Shown: positions 1-8,492 of the stretch, piece after piece | Position numbering within the stretch: the first letter of the stretch is position 1 | Layout: the number at the start of each line of letters is the position of its first letter | NCBI RefSeq assembly: GCF_000014145.1 | Contig: NC_008255.1 | Coordinates: forward strand, 311,501-375,500 | Direction: 5' to 3' | DNA length: 64,000 bases | Origin: Cytophaga hutchinsonii ATCC 33406 | Lineage (GTDB): Bacteria > Bacteroidota > Bacteroidia > Cytophagales > Cytophagaceae | Made by a program: the position numbers and the translations under genes | Notes under the pieces: generated by a model | Database searches by the model: none | Told to the model about the DNA's origin: nothing | Seen by the model: only the letters and a program-made list of their open reading frames with translations

Positions 1-143
1 AAACGTACGGTGGCGAATTCTATTGGGATTCCTTCAGCGTCTTTTATAAACCCTTCAACCTTTCCTTTTGTCTGCCCAAAAGAAACCTGTAACGTTAGAA
101 GGAATGATAAGGTACTGAGGAATAATAATCTACTTGTATTCAT
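1..143 (-). CDS. N-terminus of an outer-membrane TonB receptor or related protein (3' end outside window)
   Basis: An open minus-strand reading frame begins with ATG at 143 and runs off the left edge after 47 codons. The first ~21 residues form a typical signal peptide ending in SFGQ, followed by GKVEGFIKDAEGIPIEFATV. That is the opening beta-strand pattern of the carboxypeptidase-regulatory-like domain found at the start of Bacteroidota TonB-dependent receptors and of some outer-membrane beta-barrel proteins. It lies 85 bases downstream of the PepSY gene on the same strand, so it may be the last gene of the iron-uptake locus. The family is inferred from the N-terminus alone; no plug or barrel is visible here. 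Confidence 0.7.
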   Translation of the reverse strand, partial: MNTSRLLFLSTLSFLLTLQVSFGQTKGKVEGFIKDAEGIPIEFATVR

Positions 144-228
144 GAATAGGAGTGTATTAAAGCTGGTAATATAGCAATAACACATTAAATAATTGTGTCT
201 GTTTTTACAACAGGTTTGTGCTGCATGT

Positions 229-1461
229 TTATTTTAACGGTAGCAGCAGTATTTTTTCCGGAAAGATTTTTGAAGCGGTATTTTTCTCCGGTTTATCTTT
301 TTTTCTTCTGCCCAACCAGATGTATACGCCGGTTACAGGTAACGATGCACCGGTTAAGCTTGCAAGAAATGCAATACATTTCCCAGGCAAGCCCAATATT
401 TCACCAACATGAATGCCGTAATACATGCGTTCCATAATGTCTGCTGCCTTCGCGTCTTTGTATTTCAGTGATTTTTTTGACGGAACTTCTTCTCCGGAAT
501 ACTGATCAAAGTTGTATTGCTCATACTGAAAGCCACCGAATTTTTTGGGTGTAACGAAGAATGCAATAGTACCGCCGGCTTCGTCATGATGCGGGTAATC
601 CATATACACATTTAACGGATCGGGTATCTCTGCCCATACTTTTAACCATGCCTTGTCTAAATTAGTTGTAACGGTAACGTTTGCAGGTATATGTAACGTA
701 TCAGAAAATAATTCAACACGATCGTGTTTTGTTTCTCCTCCGGAAGCTATCCAGTGTAGTGAATGGTTAAACCATTTTAAGCCCCACTGCATACCGGTTA
801 ATGCGATGAGTAACAAAAAAATCATGGCATAGAAACCAAGAATATTGTGCAAGTCATAGTTTTTACGTTTCCATTTAGTAGTATCTTTCCACTTAAATGA
901 AAAACGCTGTTTAGCTGCTGATTTATTTTTTGGCCACCATAAAATGATACCCGTAATGAGTAATACAACAAATGTAAGTGTGGCATAGTTAACAATTGGT
1001 CTTCCGATTTTCCATGGCAGCCATAAAAAACGATGGCCGTTTAAAACAAACCTGAAAAAATCAAAGGAGTCTTTTTTGTAATCGGCAATATGTAAGACTT
1101 TGCCGGAATAGGGATGAAGAAATAAATTGTAGTTGTATTCTTTTTCATGTGAAATATGTACACAGATAGTTTTGCCTTCGTAGTAATTAAACCCATGGAT
1201 TTCTTTTCCCGGAAATTGCTGCACGGTAATTTGATTTACTTGTGATGGAAGCAGCAAAGGTTTGTTTTCAGGAGTAATATTGTTCCATGGTTCTGTTAAT
1301 GCGGTTATCTCTTCCTGAAATACCCAGATGCACCCTGTTATACAAACAATAAACATGATGGTACCTGAAATCAAACCCAGCCACAAGTGCAGCCAGCCGA
1401 TCACTTTTTTAAAGCCGCGGGTTTCTGTTGGTTGGGAAGATTTTTTTTTGCCTGTAATCAT
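229..1461 (-). CDS. PepSY-associated transmembrane protein (XusC-like, iron-regulated inner-membrane protein)
   Basis: This is a polytopic inner-membrane protein with the PepSY_TM layout: a first helix in the segment VIGWLHLWLGLISG, a PepSY-like periplasmic part, two central helices and a final helix near GASLPVTGVYIWLG. Proteins of this type are thought to reduce or release iron from imported siderophores or haem. It follows a TonB receptor and a DUF4374 lipoprotein, the xusA-xusB-xusC order of the Bacteroides xenosiderophore system. I chose the ATG at 1461 because an upstream in-frame ATG at 1506 lies in the loop of an 11-bp hairpin and would add an unconserved-looking leader. Role is inferred from family and context. 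Confidence 0.85.
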   Translation of the reverse strand: MITGKKKSSQPTETRGFKKVIGWLHLWLGLISGTIMFIVCITGCIWVFQEEITALTEPWNNITPENKPLLLPSQVNQITVQQFPGKEIHGFNYYEGKTICVHISHEKEYNYNLFLHPYSGKVLHIADYKKDSFDFFRFVLNGHRFLWLPWKIGRPIVNYATLTFVVLLITGIILWWPKNKSAAKQRFSFKWKDTTKWKRKNYDLHNILGFYAMIFLLLIALTGMQWGLKWFNHSLHWIASGGETKHDRVELFSDTLHIPANVTVTTNLDKAWLKVWAEIPDPLNVYMDYPHHDEAGGTIAFFVTPKKFGGFQYEQYNFDQYSGEEVPSKKSLKYKDAKAADIMERMYYGIHVGEILGLPGKCIAFLASLTGASLPVTGVYIWLGRRKKDKPEKNTASKIFPEKILLLPLK

Positions 1462-1492
1462 GTTTTGAAGTATTGGTCGGTTAATAAAAGGA

Positions 1493-1524
1493 CTGGTCAG
1501 CAGCATTGAAAATCTGCTGACCAG
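1493..1524 (-). other. Intergenic hairpin between the DUF4374 and PepSY genes
   Basis: An 11-bp perfect inverted repeat (arms 1493-1503 and 1514-1524, loop of 10) sits in the gap between the two genes. Read on the minus strand it is followed by a short pyrimidine-rich run. It could be a partial terminator or an mRNA processing or stability element. It contains the upstream alternative ATG of the PepSY gene in its loop. Confidence 0.5.
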
Positions 1525-1544
1525 TATAAGTGTAAGAATTTAAT

Positions 1545-2738
1545 TTATCTTAATTTTTCAAGACGAAGAATGTAATCCAAACCGCCAACAAATTCAATTC
1601 CTTTTGTTAAGGCATCTGTTTTAGGGTCATATATCCATACGTAATCTCTATCAGAAGAATTTACAGCGATATAAGCTTTCCCATCTTCAATAACGACAGA
1701 CTGAACATAACGTTCGCCTTTATCCGCAGGCAAATCCAGTGTTTTGATAAACGCACCGGAGTGTACATCAACAATAGAGTAAGAGTGGTCTGCATCAATA
1801 GAAGTGCCGGCTACGCATGTACGTATAATAGCTTTTCCTTCGCCGATATACCAGATAGCCGCAGCCATTCCATTACTAACGGTTGAAGAAAAATTAAAAT
1901 CATACGTTGCATCTAATTCCGTTTCCCCGCTTTTAATTTTATAGATATAAGAAGGCTGTGTATAGTTATACCCATCTACAGGATCTGTAATAAAATACAG
2001 ATCGTTATTTTCATCTACAAATGAATAAGGGCAGTATACATTCGGTCCGCCTGGTGAAGTAGATCTCGCATCTTCAAGTGTTTTATCAACCGTCATGGTT
2101 GCATAATCAATAACAGCAACCATTGCTTTATCAGCACTCTCCATGACTGGCCAATTGTCCCAGTTTGATCTCATACCATAGCCTAAGAATATTTTGTTGT
2201 CTCTGTATTGAGCGAAACAAACATTGTATGCTGCCATGCCTGTTGTAAGAGCATTTACCGACAGGTCTCCGGAAGATTTTACAACCATTGTAGATGTATT
2301 TAAAATCGCATATCGTATTTTATTTTGATCTGCATTTGTACCAAACATAACAAGTGTTTCATCGTCTGCCCAAACAACAGAAGACCAATCCAGTTCTGTA
2401 AAAAGAATTTCCTTATCAACATAAAGTTTATTGTTGCTTACGTGGTATTTACCTAAACGGCCGGTACTTGATTTTGCATGATAATAGTATCCGTTTTTTT
2501 GAATTACATCCTGCGCGTATAAGTATTTTGTCATTTCTGCACCATTACCTTTAAGGTCTGCTGTGCCTTCTGTTAAGGATTGTAAATTAAGCATGAAGTA
2601 GGCTGTGTTTGGCCATGCACCAACCATTAGCATCGTTGAGTATTTGCTGTTATCAATTGGTTCAGCGGATTCTTCCTCTTTTTTCTTGCATGAAGCAAAG
2701 AGCGAAACAATTAAAATTGAAATTAGTAGATGTTTCAT
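1545..2738 (-). CDS. DUF4374 surface lipoprotein (XusB-like)
   Basis: A lipoprotein signal peptide ends at the lipobox FASC (Cys17), followed by a KKKEEE stretch of the kind that directs Bacteroidota lipoproteins to the cell surface. The rest is a beta-rich repeat fold consistent with the DUF4374 beta-propeller family, to which the Bacteroides siderophore-binding protein XusB belongs to my knowledge. Diagnostic shared segments are DARSTSPGGPN and the C-terminal WIYDPKTDALTKG, also found in the second copy at 5402-6607. It sits directly after the TonB receptor gene (47-base gap). The likely job is capture of an iron chelate at the surface and hand-over to that receptor; the ligand is unknown. 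Confidence 0.85.
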   Translation of the reverse strand: MKHLLISILIVSLFASCKKKEEESAEPIDNSKYSTMLMVGAWPNTAYFMLNLQSLTEGTADLKGNGAEMTKYLYAQDVIQKNGYYYHAKSSTGRLGKYHVSNNKLYVDKEILFTELDWSSVVWADDETLVMFGTNADQNKIRYAILNTSTMVVKSSGDLSVNALTTGMAAYNVCFAQYRDNKIFLGYGMRSNWDNWPVMESADKAMVAVIDYATMTVDKTLEDARSTSPGGPNVYCPYSFVDENNDLYFITDPVDGYNYTQPSYIYKIKSGETELDATYDFNFSSTVSNGMAAAIWYIGEGKAIIRTCVAGTSIDADHSYSIVDVHSGAFIKTLDLPADKGERYVQSVVIEDGKAYIAVNSSDRDYVWIYDPKTDALTKGIEFVGGLDYILRLEKLR

Positions 2739-2785
2739 TGTTTATAGGTATTATAGTTTATATAGATTATTTGTATACACGAAAA

Positions 2786-5134
2786 TTATTTGATAAAATA
2801 TCTAAACTTCACAGAGAAAGAACGACCCGGTTTTTGCAGCATGAAATTGTCATAGTTTAAATTGTTCATCAGATTTCTGCACTCAAGTGAAATATTATAT
2901 CTGCCTTCTTGCATAGAATAAGAAACAGAAGCATTGTGTGAAAACTGATCTGGTATTTTATTTTTTCCTTCTGGCCCGCCAAATGCCTCCCAGGTTAAAT
3001 AGAACCATCGGACATATTGCGTATACCAGTTAAATTGAATGCGCGTCTTTTTCCCAAACACATCATTTTTCCCATAACTCAATTCAAGATTGCTGAAGAA
3101 CCATGGCTGGTTAGGTATTTTATTGAGGTAAGTAGCCTCCGGAATAGTATTTCCAGCCTTAGAGTATTTAGTATAATTTAAGGCGTTCTGATAGCTCGCA
3201 TTTATGCTGATCATAAAGTTTTTTTCATAATCATAACGAATCTCTCCTTCAAGACCGGTAACACGTACATTTGATTTATTTTCGTAGCGTACATTGTTGG
3301 CATGCTGATCAGCAATAGCATAAATGAAGTCTTTTGCATTTCTATAAAATGCCGAAGCTTCGATAAAAAAAGAATGCTTGCTGAAACGTTTTCCATAAAA
3401 CAATCCTGTATTTATGTTGTCACTCGTTTCTGGTACTAAATCCGGATTTCCCGATGTACGCATTCCATCCCCGAATATTTCAATCACTTCCTGTAAGCGG
3501 TATGCATGCTCAACGGATGCTTTGATTCCGGCATTGCGTAAAAATTTAAACCGTGATGCAATGCCATAACCGTAATTACTGAAAGATGTTGATTTTGTTA
3601 TTGCGGGAGTCGTAAGATTCAAGCCCATACCATACCACTTAACAAAAGGTGTTGTGGTCAATCGTTGGTTGAAGAGGTTGTTTTCATAAGCAATCCCAAG
3701 AATCTGTTTATTCATAATACCCGGGTTGGGATCGTCATTTTCAATCAGACTGTTATAGTTTACATTTTTTAAATGATCTAATGTATAGTTTACATTCAGT
3801 GAATTATTTTTGTTTATTATATAGGTAAGATTTGTACGGAAATATGATTTGGGCCGTACGATTGTGTTAAATGTTTTAGCTCCATCCATTTCGTAGCCGG
3901 GGTCTGGAACTGTAACCCCAATACCATCCCATCCATATTTAATCTTGGTTGTATCAACCACCACATAGCTATCGTAAGAGCGTGAAGCAAAAACATTCAT
4001 ACTTAAACCCTTTATTAAAAAATTGTCTTTTTTATACCGTACAGAACCATTAAAAGCATGACCTTTTCTGGTTACACGGCCATAAACAATTGTTTGCTGG
4101 AAACCTGTTTGCACATCCTGAGTATAGCCTGAAAAAGCACCGCCGATAAAAAATACATCTGCCCATTTTTTATTCATCAGGCCAACCTCTATCTGGCCCA
4201 TCATAGATTGATAGGTATCGTGGAAGCGTCTGAAATTTTTTTCTACAAAGCTGTATTGAGCTGCATCCCATACTTCAACATTACGCATGATATAATTGTT
4301 GTTTGAGAAATTATAGAAAGCACTGGTACGTACTACAAGTCCTGTTTTAGTGTGCGTGTATTGTCCTGTAACAGCTGCACGGTGTGTGTTGAATGAGCCA
4401 TAACTATAGCTTGCATCAAGAAAGTTTTTTACTTTTTGATTGGTAACAATATTTATGGCACCACCCATTGCATCAGAACCCAGTGATACGGGAACCACAC
4501 CTTTGTATACTTCAATTCTTTCGGCAAGATTTACAGGTACATTGTTAAGCGTCATGCTGCTTCCCAATACATCCATCGGAATACCATCGATAAAATATTT
4601 TATCTGCTTGCCGGAAAGACCATTCAATGAAAAATTAAAATCTGAACCAACACCGCCGGATTCTCTGATCCGGATGCCGGATGTTCGGTTTAATACCTGA
4701 TTTATATCAGCGGTTGTGTTTGCGTATTGTTTTGTTTCAATCACATTTACAGAAAATCCGGATTCTCTCAGTTCTTCCACTTCGTTTTTAGCAGTAATGA
4801 CAATAGCCTTATCCAGTGTATCAACAGACATCTTTCTGTTTAGCTGCAATACCTGTCCGGGGTGAAGGTGTACATGCATCGAATCATTTTTATAACCGAT
4901 TGACGTAAACAGAATGTAATAAGACCCGGGAGTAATATCAGCAAGTACATATTTTCCATTCAGGTCGGTTTGCGTACCTTTTGATGTGTTTTTGAGCTGA
5001 ACAATGACGCCCATCATGGCTTCTCCGCTATCGGAAGAAATGGTTCCGGAAATTATTGCCGGTGCAGTCTGTGCAATACTGATTGTGTAAATCAGGCTTA
5101 AAATACTAACTAGAAAACAGGTAAGAAATTGCAT
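2786..5134 (-). CDS. TonB-dependent outer-membrane receptor (XusA-like)
   Basis: The 782-residue product starts with a signal peptide ending near ISIAQ. Then come a carboxypeptidase-regulatory-like domain (about residues 27-105, with YVLADITPGSYYILF), a plug domain (about 115-230, with GGVGSDFNFSLNGLSG and SLGSDAMGGAINIVTN) and a long beta-barrel that ends in an aromatic-rich strand (VKFRYFIK). This is the full length and order of a Bacteroidota TonB receptor. It imports a ligand, probably an iron-siderophore, using TonB energy. The downstream DUF4374 and PepSY genes and the upstream FecI/FecR genes support iron uptake. It lacks a SusD partner, so glycan import is unlikely. It is separated from the upstream lipoprotein gene by a terminator and a 267-base gap, so it probably has its own promoter. 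Confidence 0.93.
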   Translation of the reverse strand: MQFLTCFLVSILSLIYTISIAQTAPAIISGTISSDSGEAMMGVIVQLKNTSKGTQTDLNGKYVLADITPGSYYILFTSIGYKNDSMHVHLHPGQVLQLNRKMSVDTLDKAIVITAKNEVEELRESGFSVNVIETKQYANTTADINQVLNRTSGIRIRESGGVGSDFNFSLNGLSGKQIKYFIDGIPMDVLGSSMTLNNVPVNLAERIEVYKGVVPVSLGSDAMGGAINIVTNQKVKNFLDASYSYGSFNTHRAAVTGQYTHTKTGLVVRTSAFYNFSNNNYIMRNVEVWDAAQYSFVEKNFRRFHDTYQSMMGQIEVGLMNKKWADVFFIGGAFSGYTQDVQTGFQQTIVYGRVTRKGHAFNGSVRYKKDNFLIKGLSMNVFASRSYDSYVVVDTTKIKYGWDGIGVTVPDPGYEMDGAKTFNTIVRPKSYFRTNLTYIINKNNSLNVNYTLDHLKNVNYNSLIENDDPNPGIMNKQILGIAYENNLFNQRLTTTPFVKWYGMGLNLTTPAITKSTSFSNYGYGIASRFKFLRNAGIKASVEHAYRLQEVIEIFGDGMRTSGNPDLVPETSDNINTGLFYGKRFSKHSFFIEASAFYRNAKDFIYAIADQHANNVRYENKSNVRVTGLEGEIRYDYEKNFMISINASYQNALNYTKYSKAGNTIPEATYLNKIPNQPWFFSNLELSYGKNDVFGKKTRIQFNWYTQYVRWFYLTWEAFGGPEGKNKIPDQFSHNASVSYSMQEGRYNISLECRNLMNNLNYDNFMLQKPGRSFSVKFRYFIK

Positions 5135-5240
5135 TTTAACTATGTAAAATAAAGTATGTAAATGACGCAGGCATAATCGGGATTTTAGCGTTCATTGGGT
5201 TAGTAGCATAACCATGGAGTATACCGAAGCTTAAAAAATA

Positions 5241-5291
5241 AAAAATCACTATTTCTGCCACTTATTTTTTAGCGGGAGAAATAGTGATTTT
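5241..5291 (-). terminator. Rho-independent terminator after the second DUF4374 gene
   Basis: Arms 5242-5259 and 5274-5291 pair over 15 contiguous bases plus two more after a mismatch, with a loop of about 14. On the minus strand the stem is followed by a long T-run broken by a single A. It closes the sigma/anti-sigma/lipoprotein unit before the TonB receptor gene. Confidence 0.85.
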
Positions 5292-5401
5292 AAATAAATG
5301 ATACTGAATTGTTTGTGCTTTTACATGCTAAGCGTACACAACCAGGTATTCAGAAAAGCAGGCAGGTGTGAAAAAAAATATTTTTGAGAGAACGTTAAAT
5401 A

Positions 5402-6607
5402 CTAATTCAATTTATCCATTCTCAGGATGAAGCTTGTATGCCCGGTTAATGCCAGCCCTTTTTTGAGGCTGCCATCAAGCGTATTGTAGATCCAGATATT
5501 GTTTCCTTCGGTATCTGAATTAATGGAAATGTATACCAGGTTACCTTCTGCGAGCACACATTGTCTGCGTGTTCCTTTATCCAGCGGAAGTTTTAATTTA
5601 TCAATGGTTTGGGTAGTAAGATCCAATACATAAAATTCGTAATGAGGTACTTTCCAATGCTCATTCCAGTTTTTATATAAATCTTTACGTTCACTTCGTA
5701 TGATTGCTTTATTTTTTCCTATGTAATAAATGCTGTATGCGTGGTTATTTATCGGGGATGCGGAAATGTTAAAAAAATAGGTACTGTCTGGTCTGTCAGC
5801 ATTATTCAGAATTCTTAAAATAGCGGTTGGTTTTTCTATGTTATTCCCTAACGCAACCCCCGGGCAGGTTAAGAAATAAAAATCTCCCGTTTCATTTTTG
5901 AACGTTGCCGGCTCAATTAAATTATGACTTCCCGGAAACGTAGACCGTGTATCTTTGATCGTTTCCAATACTTGCATGTTTTTATAATTCAGGATTGCTA
6001 TAAAGGCCGTATCGCTTGTTGAATAGCTGTCTGAATTGTAAATGTGAAATGTATAGCCGATAAATAATTTATCGTCTTTCACGTTTGAAAACCCGATAGA
6101 TAAAGCATTGTACGCGGGCAGTGATTTTTCAATAGCGATGATGCCCTGCGTCAGTGAAAAATCAGCGGTAGCAATTTTAACATATTTAACGATAGAATCT
6201 TCCCGATCTGAACCAAGTAAAAGCAAGGTGTCATTCTCCAGCCAGGAATAATTGTTTTCGTAAAAATCACTGATAACAACAGAATCAACTTTCTGTAGGG
6301 TATTTTTGTTTCGTGTATATTTATAAAACACCCCATCCTTTTTATTCAGATAATAATAAAAACCATTTTTAACAATCAGATCGCGCCCTATGTTTTGGGT
6401 ATTAAGCAGAATGCCGTTTTTTTCCTGATCAAGTATACCTTCGTTTAATAAGTTTGTTTGAAGTACGTATTCATTTGCATCTTCAGTCATGATAAAAAGA
6501 CTGTATGCATGATTCGCTTTATCGTCAGGCTGTTCGCAACTTATACAAGCCAGTAAAATAGTGATCGCTAAAACAATGTTATGAATAGAATAAATTTTGC
6601 CTGGCAT
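5402..6607 (-). CDS. Second DUF4374-type lipoprotein, paralogue of 1545-2738
   Basis: This 401-residue protein has a lipoprotein signal with two candidate lipidated cysteines (Cys21 after LLA, Cys24 after CIS). It shares the landmarks of the 1545-2738 product in the same order: DTRSTFPG, GKNKAIIRS and a C-terminal WIYNTLDGSLKKG followed by FILRMDKL. It is therefore a diverged DUF4374 paralogue. It is encoded 50 bases after the FecR-type gene and ends at a strong terminator, so it seems to be transcribed with the regulators and not with the receptor. It may be an alternative ligand-binding lipoprotein or a sensor feeding the anti-sigma factor; both ideas are inference. Confidence 0.78.
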   Translation of the reverse strand: MPGKIYSIHNIVLAITILLACISCEQPDDKANHAYSLFIMTEDANEYVLQTNLLNEGILDQEKNGILLNTQNIGRDLIVKNGFYYYLNKKDGVFYKYTRNKNTLQKVDSVVISDFYENNYSWLENDTLLLLGSDREDSIVKYVKIATADFSLTQGIIAIEKSLPAYNALSIGFSNVKDDKLFIGYTFHIYNSDSYSTSDTAFIAILNYKNMQVLETIKDTRSTFPGSHNLIEPATFKNETGDFYFLTCPGVALGNNIEKPTAILRILNNADRPDSTYFFNISASPINNHAYSIYYIGKNKAIIRSERKDLYKNWNEHWKVPHYEFYVLDLTTQTIDKLKLPLDKGTRRQCVLAEGNLVYISINSDTEGNNIWIYNTLDGSLKKGLALTGHTSFILRMDKLN

Positions 6608-6657
6608 TATAGCGTATCGTTGTATCGTTGGGAACTTGAATGAATAAAAAAAGAATC

Positions 6658-7338
6658 TTATATATTGAACTGTTTCATAATTTCTTTTTGTAAAACCGGA
6701 GGCAGGCTGGATATATTCCGTTCGTTAACAATGATCAGTTCGTTTGCATGTTTGAAGTTATAATTTACAGCAATGTATGTCTGCCCTTTTTTAACCAATA
6801 GTTTTTCACCGCTGCTTAATGGATTTGCACAGATACCATTGACTGTAAGTTCAACATCTTTTTTTGATTGAATTAATATTGCGCCGCAAAAATCAATATT
6901 TCCATCGGTAGAAATCGCAGAGGCGTTAATATTCGCTTTACTTTTTTCTCCGAGCGTTATATGCAATGCACTTGTTTGAATGGTTTCATTTGAACCGGCT
7001 TTTGTTTTCTGTACAAATGCCGTTTGTTTTTCAGCGTTCCTTGTCCATAAAAATAAACCAATAACAACAGCAATGGAAGTAGCGGCTATCCCCATAAAAG
7101 CGGGCGACGACAAGTAATGAAATAAATCAAACCGTTTAACTTTATCGGGGTTTTCCGGTAATATTTCCGAAATGTTTGCCCACATTTCCTCTTTCAGTGC
7201 ATGCGAGGGAAAATGCACGGAGTCGGCAGTTTCAATATCCAGCTCATCGTTCATTAACCATTCTTCAACAGCCTTTTTTTCTTCTGAAGAACAAAGATCA
7301 AGATGATATTTTTCAATAAGTCTTTTGGTGACTTCCAT
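6658..7338 (-). CDS. FecR-family anti-sigma factor
   Basis: The cytoplasmic N-terminus (MEVTKRLIEKYHLD, with EEKKAVEEWLMNDEL) has the usual FecR-type anti-sigma helix pattern. One transmembrane helix follows at about residues 78-98, and the remainder is a periplasmic beta-rich domain with alternating strands (HITLGEKSKANINASA, GEKLLVKKGQTYIAV). At 226 residues it is shorter than the common ~330-residue FecR proteins and seems to lack the C-terminal STN-contact extension. It lies downstream of the ECF sigma gene with a 120-base gap. It would hold that sigma factor at the membrane until a signal from a receptor or lipoprotein arrives. Confidence 0.8.
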   Translation of the reverse strand: MEVTKRLIEKYHLDLCSSEEKKAVEEWLMNDELDIETADSVHFPSHALKEEMWANISEILPENPDKVKRFDLFHYLSSPAFMGIAATSIAVVIGLFLWTRNAEKQTAFVQKTKAGSNETIQTSALHITLGEKSKANINASAISTDGNIDFCGAILIQSKKDVELTVNGICANPLSSGEKLLVKKGQTYIAVNYNFKHANELIIVNERNISSLPPVLQKEIMKQFNI

Positions 7339-7458
7339 AGCAGGGTTTTAAAACAAGCGTAAATTTAAAGCTTTTTTTATTAAAGTAGTATAAATGGGGA
7401 AATACCGTAGGTGAGGTGCAAAGAAAATTCAAATAAAAAATAATTGTTTCGCAAATAG

Positions 7459-8013
7459 CTAGGAGCGATACTCCTGCAGGTTTTCCCGCAAGAAGCGCAG
7501 GGCTTTGGTGATGTGCTGTTCTACCGCGCGTTCAGAAATCAGTAAGCGGGTGGCAATTTCTTTGTTTGTTAAGCCTTCAGTACGGCTTAAAGTATATACA
7601 TTCCGGCATTGGCAAGGAAGCCGGTCCACTAACACGCCAACTTTTTCTGTAAGGTTGCTGTATAGAATAGCATCTTCTGTGCAGTTGGTTGCCGAACAAT
7701 AATCTTCCAGTGCACAGGCTGTATGCTTTTTTTGATTTGTTTTATTCCGGATGTATTCGAACACTTTAAATTTGGCGGCCCGTACCAGATAATGTTCAAC
7801 AGAAGTTTTTATTTCGAGCTCATCCTTTCTTTCCCAAAGTGATTTAAAAATATCCTGAACCATTTCTTTGGCAACTTCCCGCTCCTTAATCGTATTATAA
7901 CAGGTTGCATAAACCCTTGCCCAATACATCGTGTAAATTTTTTCAAATGACTTAACATCTGAAAAGGTTAACAGAGAAGGAGTTGTGTCGGTATGTAGAT
8001 TTAAAGGCGACAA
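7459..8013 (-). CDS. ECF RNA polymerase sigma factor (FecI-like)
   Basis: The 184-residue protein has sigma region 2 at about residues 22-92 (FEKIYTMYWARVYATCYN, EMVQDIFKSLWERKDEL) and region 4 at about 125-178 (RLPCQCRNVYTLSRTEGLT, NKEIATRLLISERAVEQHI). It lacks region 3 and so belongs to the ECF group. The pairing with a FecR-type anti-sigma and iron-type TonB genes indicates a FecI-like surface-signalling switch, which would activate the receptor operon and perhaps itself. A 479-base gene-poor region lies upstream and should contain its promoter. Confidence 0.9.
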   Translation of the reverse strand: MSPLNLHTDTTPSLLTFSDVKSFEKIYTMYWARVYATCYNTIKEREVAKEMVQDIFKSLWERKDELEIKTSVEHYLVRAAKFKVFEYIRNKTNQKKHTACALEDYCSATNCTEDAILYSNLTEKVGVLVDRLPCQCRNVYTLSRTEGLTNKEIATRLLISERAVEQHITKALRFLRENLQEYRS

Positions 8014-8226
8014 TGTGCTGAAATTATTGATCAGATGTATGGGTTCAGAGCCCTAAAATTACAACTATTTAGACTAATTAAAAATAAAATACTTCTTAAT
8101 TTGAAAACTAGACACTTTGACGCGTGATGTTAAAACCATGATAAAACTTCTTTGGGGTGTAGATAATACGATTCTGAAGAGCGTTTTTTATTTTCTTACT
8201 ATAAACTCCCGCTGCTTTTTTTGTCT

Positions 8227-8365
8227 TTAATTTTTTCGATTACTATAAATGATGCCTGTAATCAATAACAGATTAAAGATCAATGCTCCGTAAGATACAA
8301 TGTAAGCGTCTATTTAGCCGAAGAATCCAGAGATTGGAATGTGCGTTAAAAATGAGTTCAAAAAA
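8227..8365 (-). pseudogene. Possible remnant of a membrane protein C-terminus
   Basis: One minus-strand frame reads as a coherent hydrophobic tail. A segment NSFLTHIPISGFFG is broken by one in-frame TAA (8314-8316) and then continues as IDAYIVSYGALIFNLLLITG to a stop at 8227. The upstream side is closed by another stop and no start is seen. It may be a decayed gene end or chance hydrophobic coding; I cannot name a family. Confidence 0.25.
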
Positions 8366-8427
8366 AATATTTTTCACATCCAGGATTTTACTGCTTCTGC
8401 AGTGCAAGGGTTGATATATACCTGAAA

Positions 8428-8463
8428 CACACCAGCCCGGAACCAGGTCCGGGCCAGAGGTGT
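8428..8463 (-). terminator. GC-rich hairpin after the DUF4198 gene
   Basis: GC-rich arms 8435-8441 and 8448-8454, extended by complementary ACACC and GGTGT flanks, form a strong stem about 30 bases downstream of the DUF4198 stop codon. There is no good T-run, so termination is likely but not certain. Confidence 0.45.
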
Positions 8464-8492
8464 ATCCGTGCAATTGTTTTTTTGAATGACAT

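Larger units (their letters stand above)
8014..8492. other. Gene-poor region between the sigma factor gene and the DUF4198 gene
   Basis: No intact gene is convincing here. The region is A/T-rich near 8040-8110, where the sigma-factor promoter should lie. It holds a possible decayed membrane-protein tail (8227-8365) and a GC-rich hairpin (8428-8463). Confidence 0.5.

Noticed and set aside
8273-8473. 66-residue minus-strand frame downstream of the DUF4198 gene
   Set aside because: Composition looks non-coding, it overlaps a GC-rich hairpin, and a different frame in the same place reads as a better (decayed) membrane tail.
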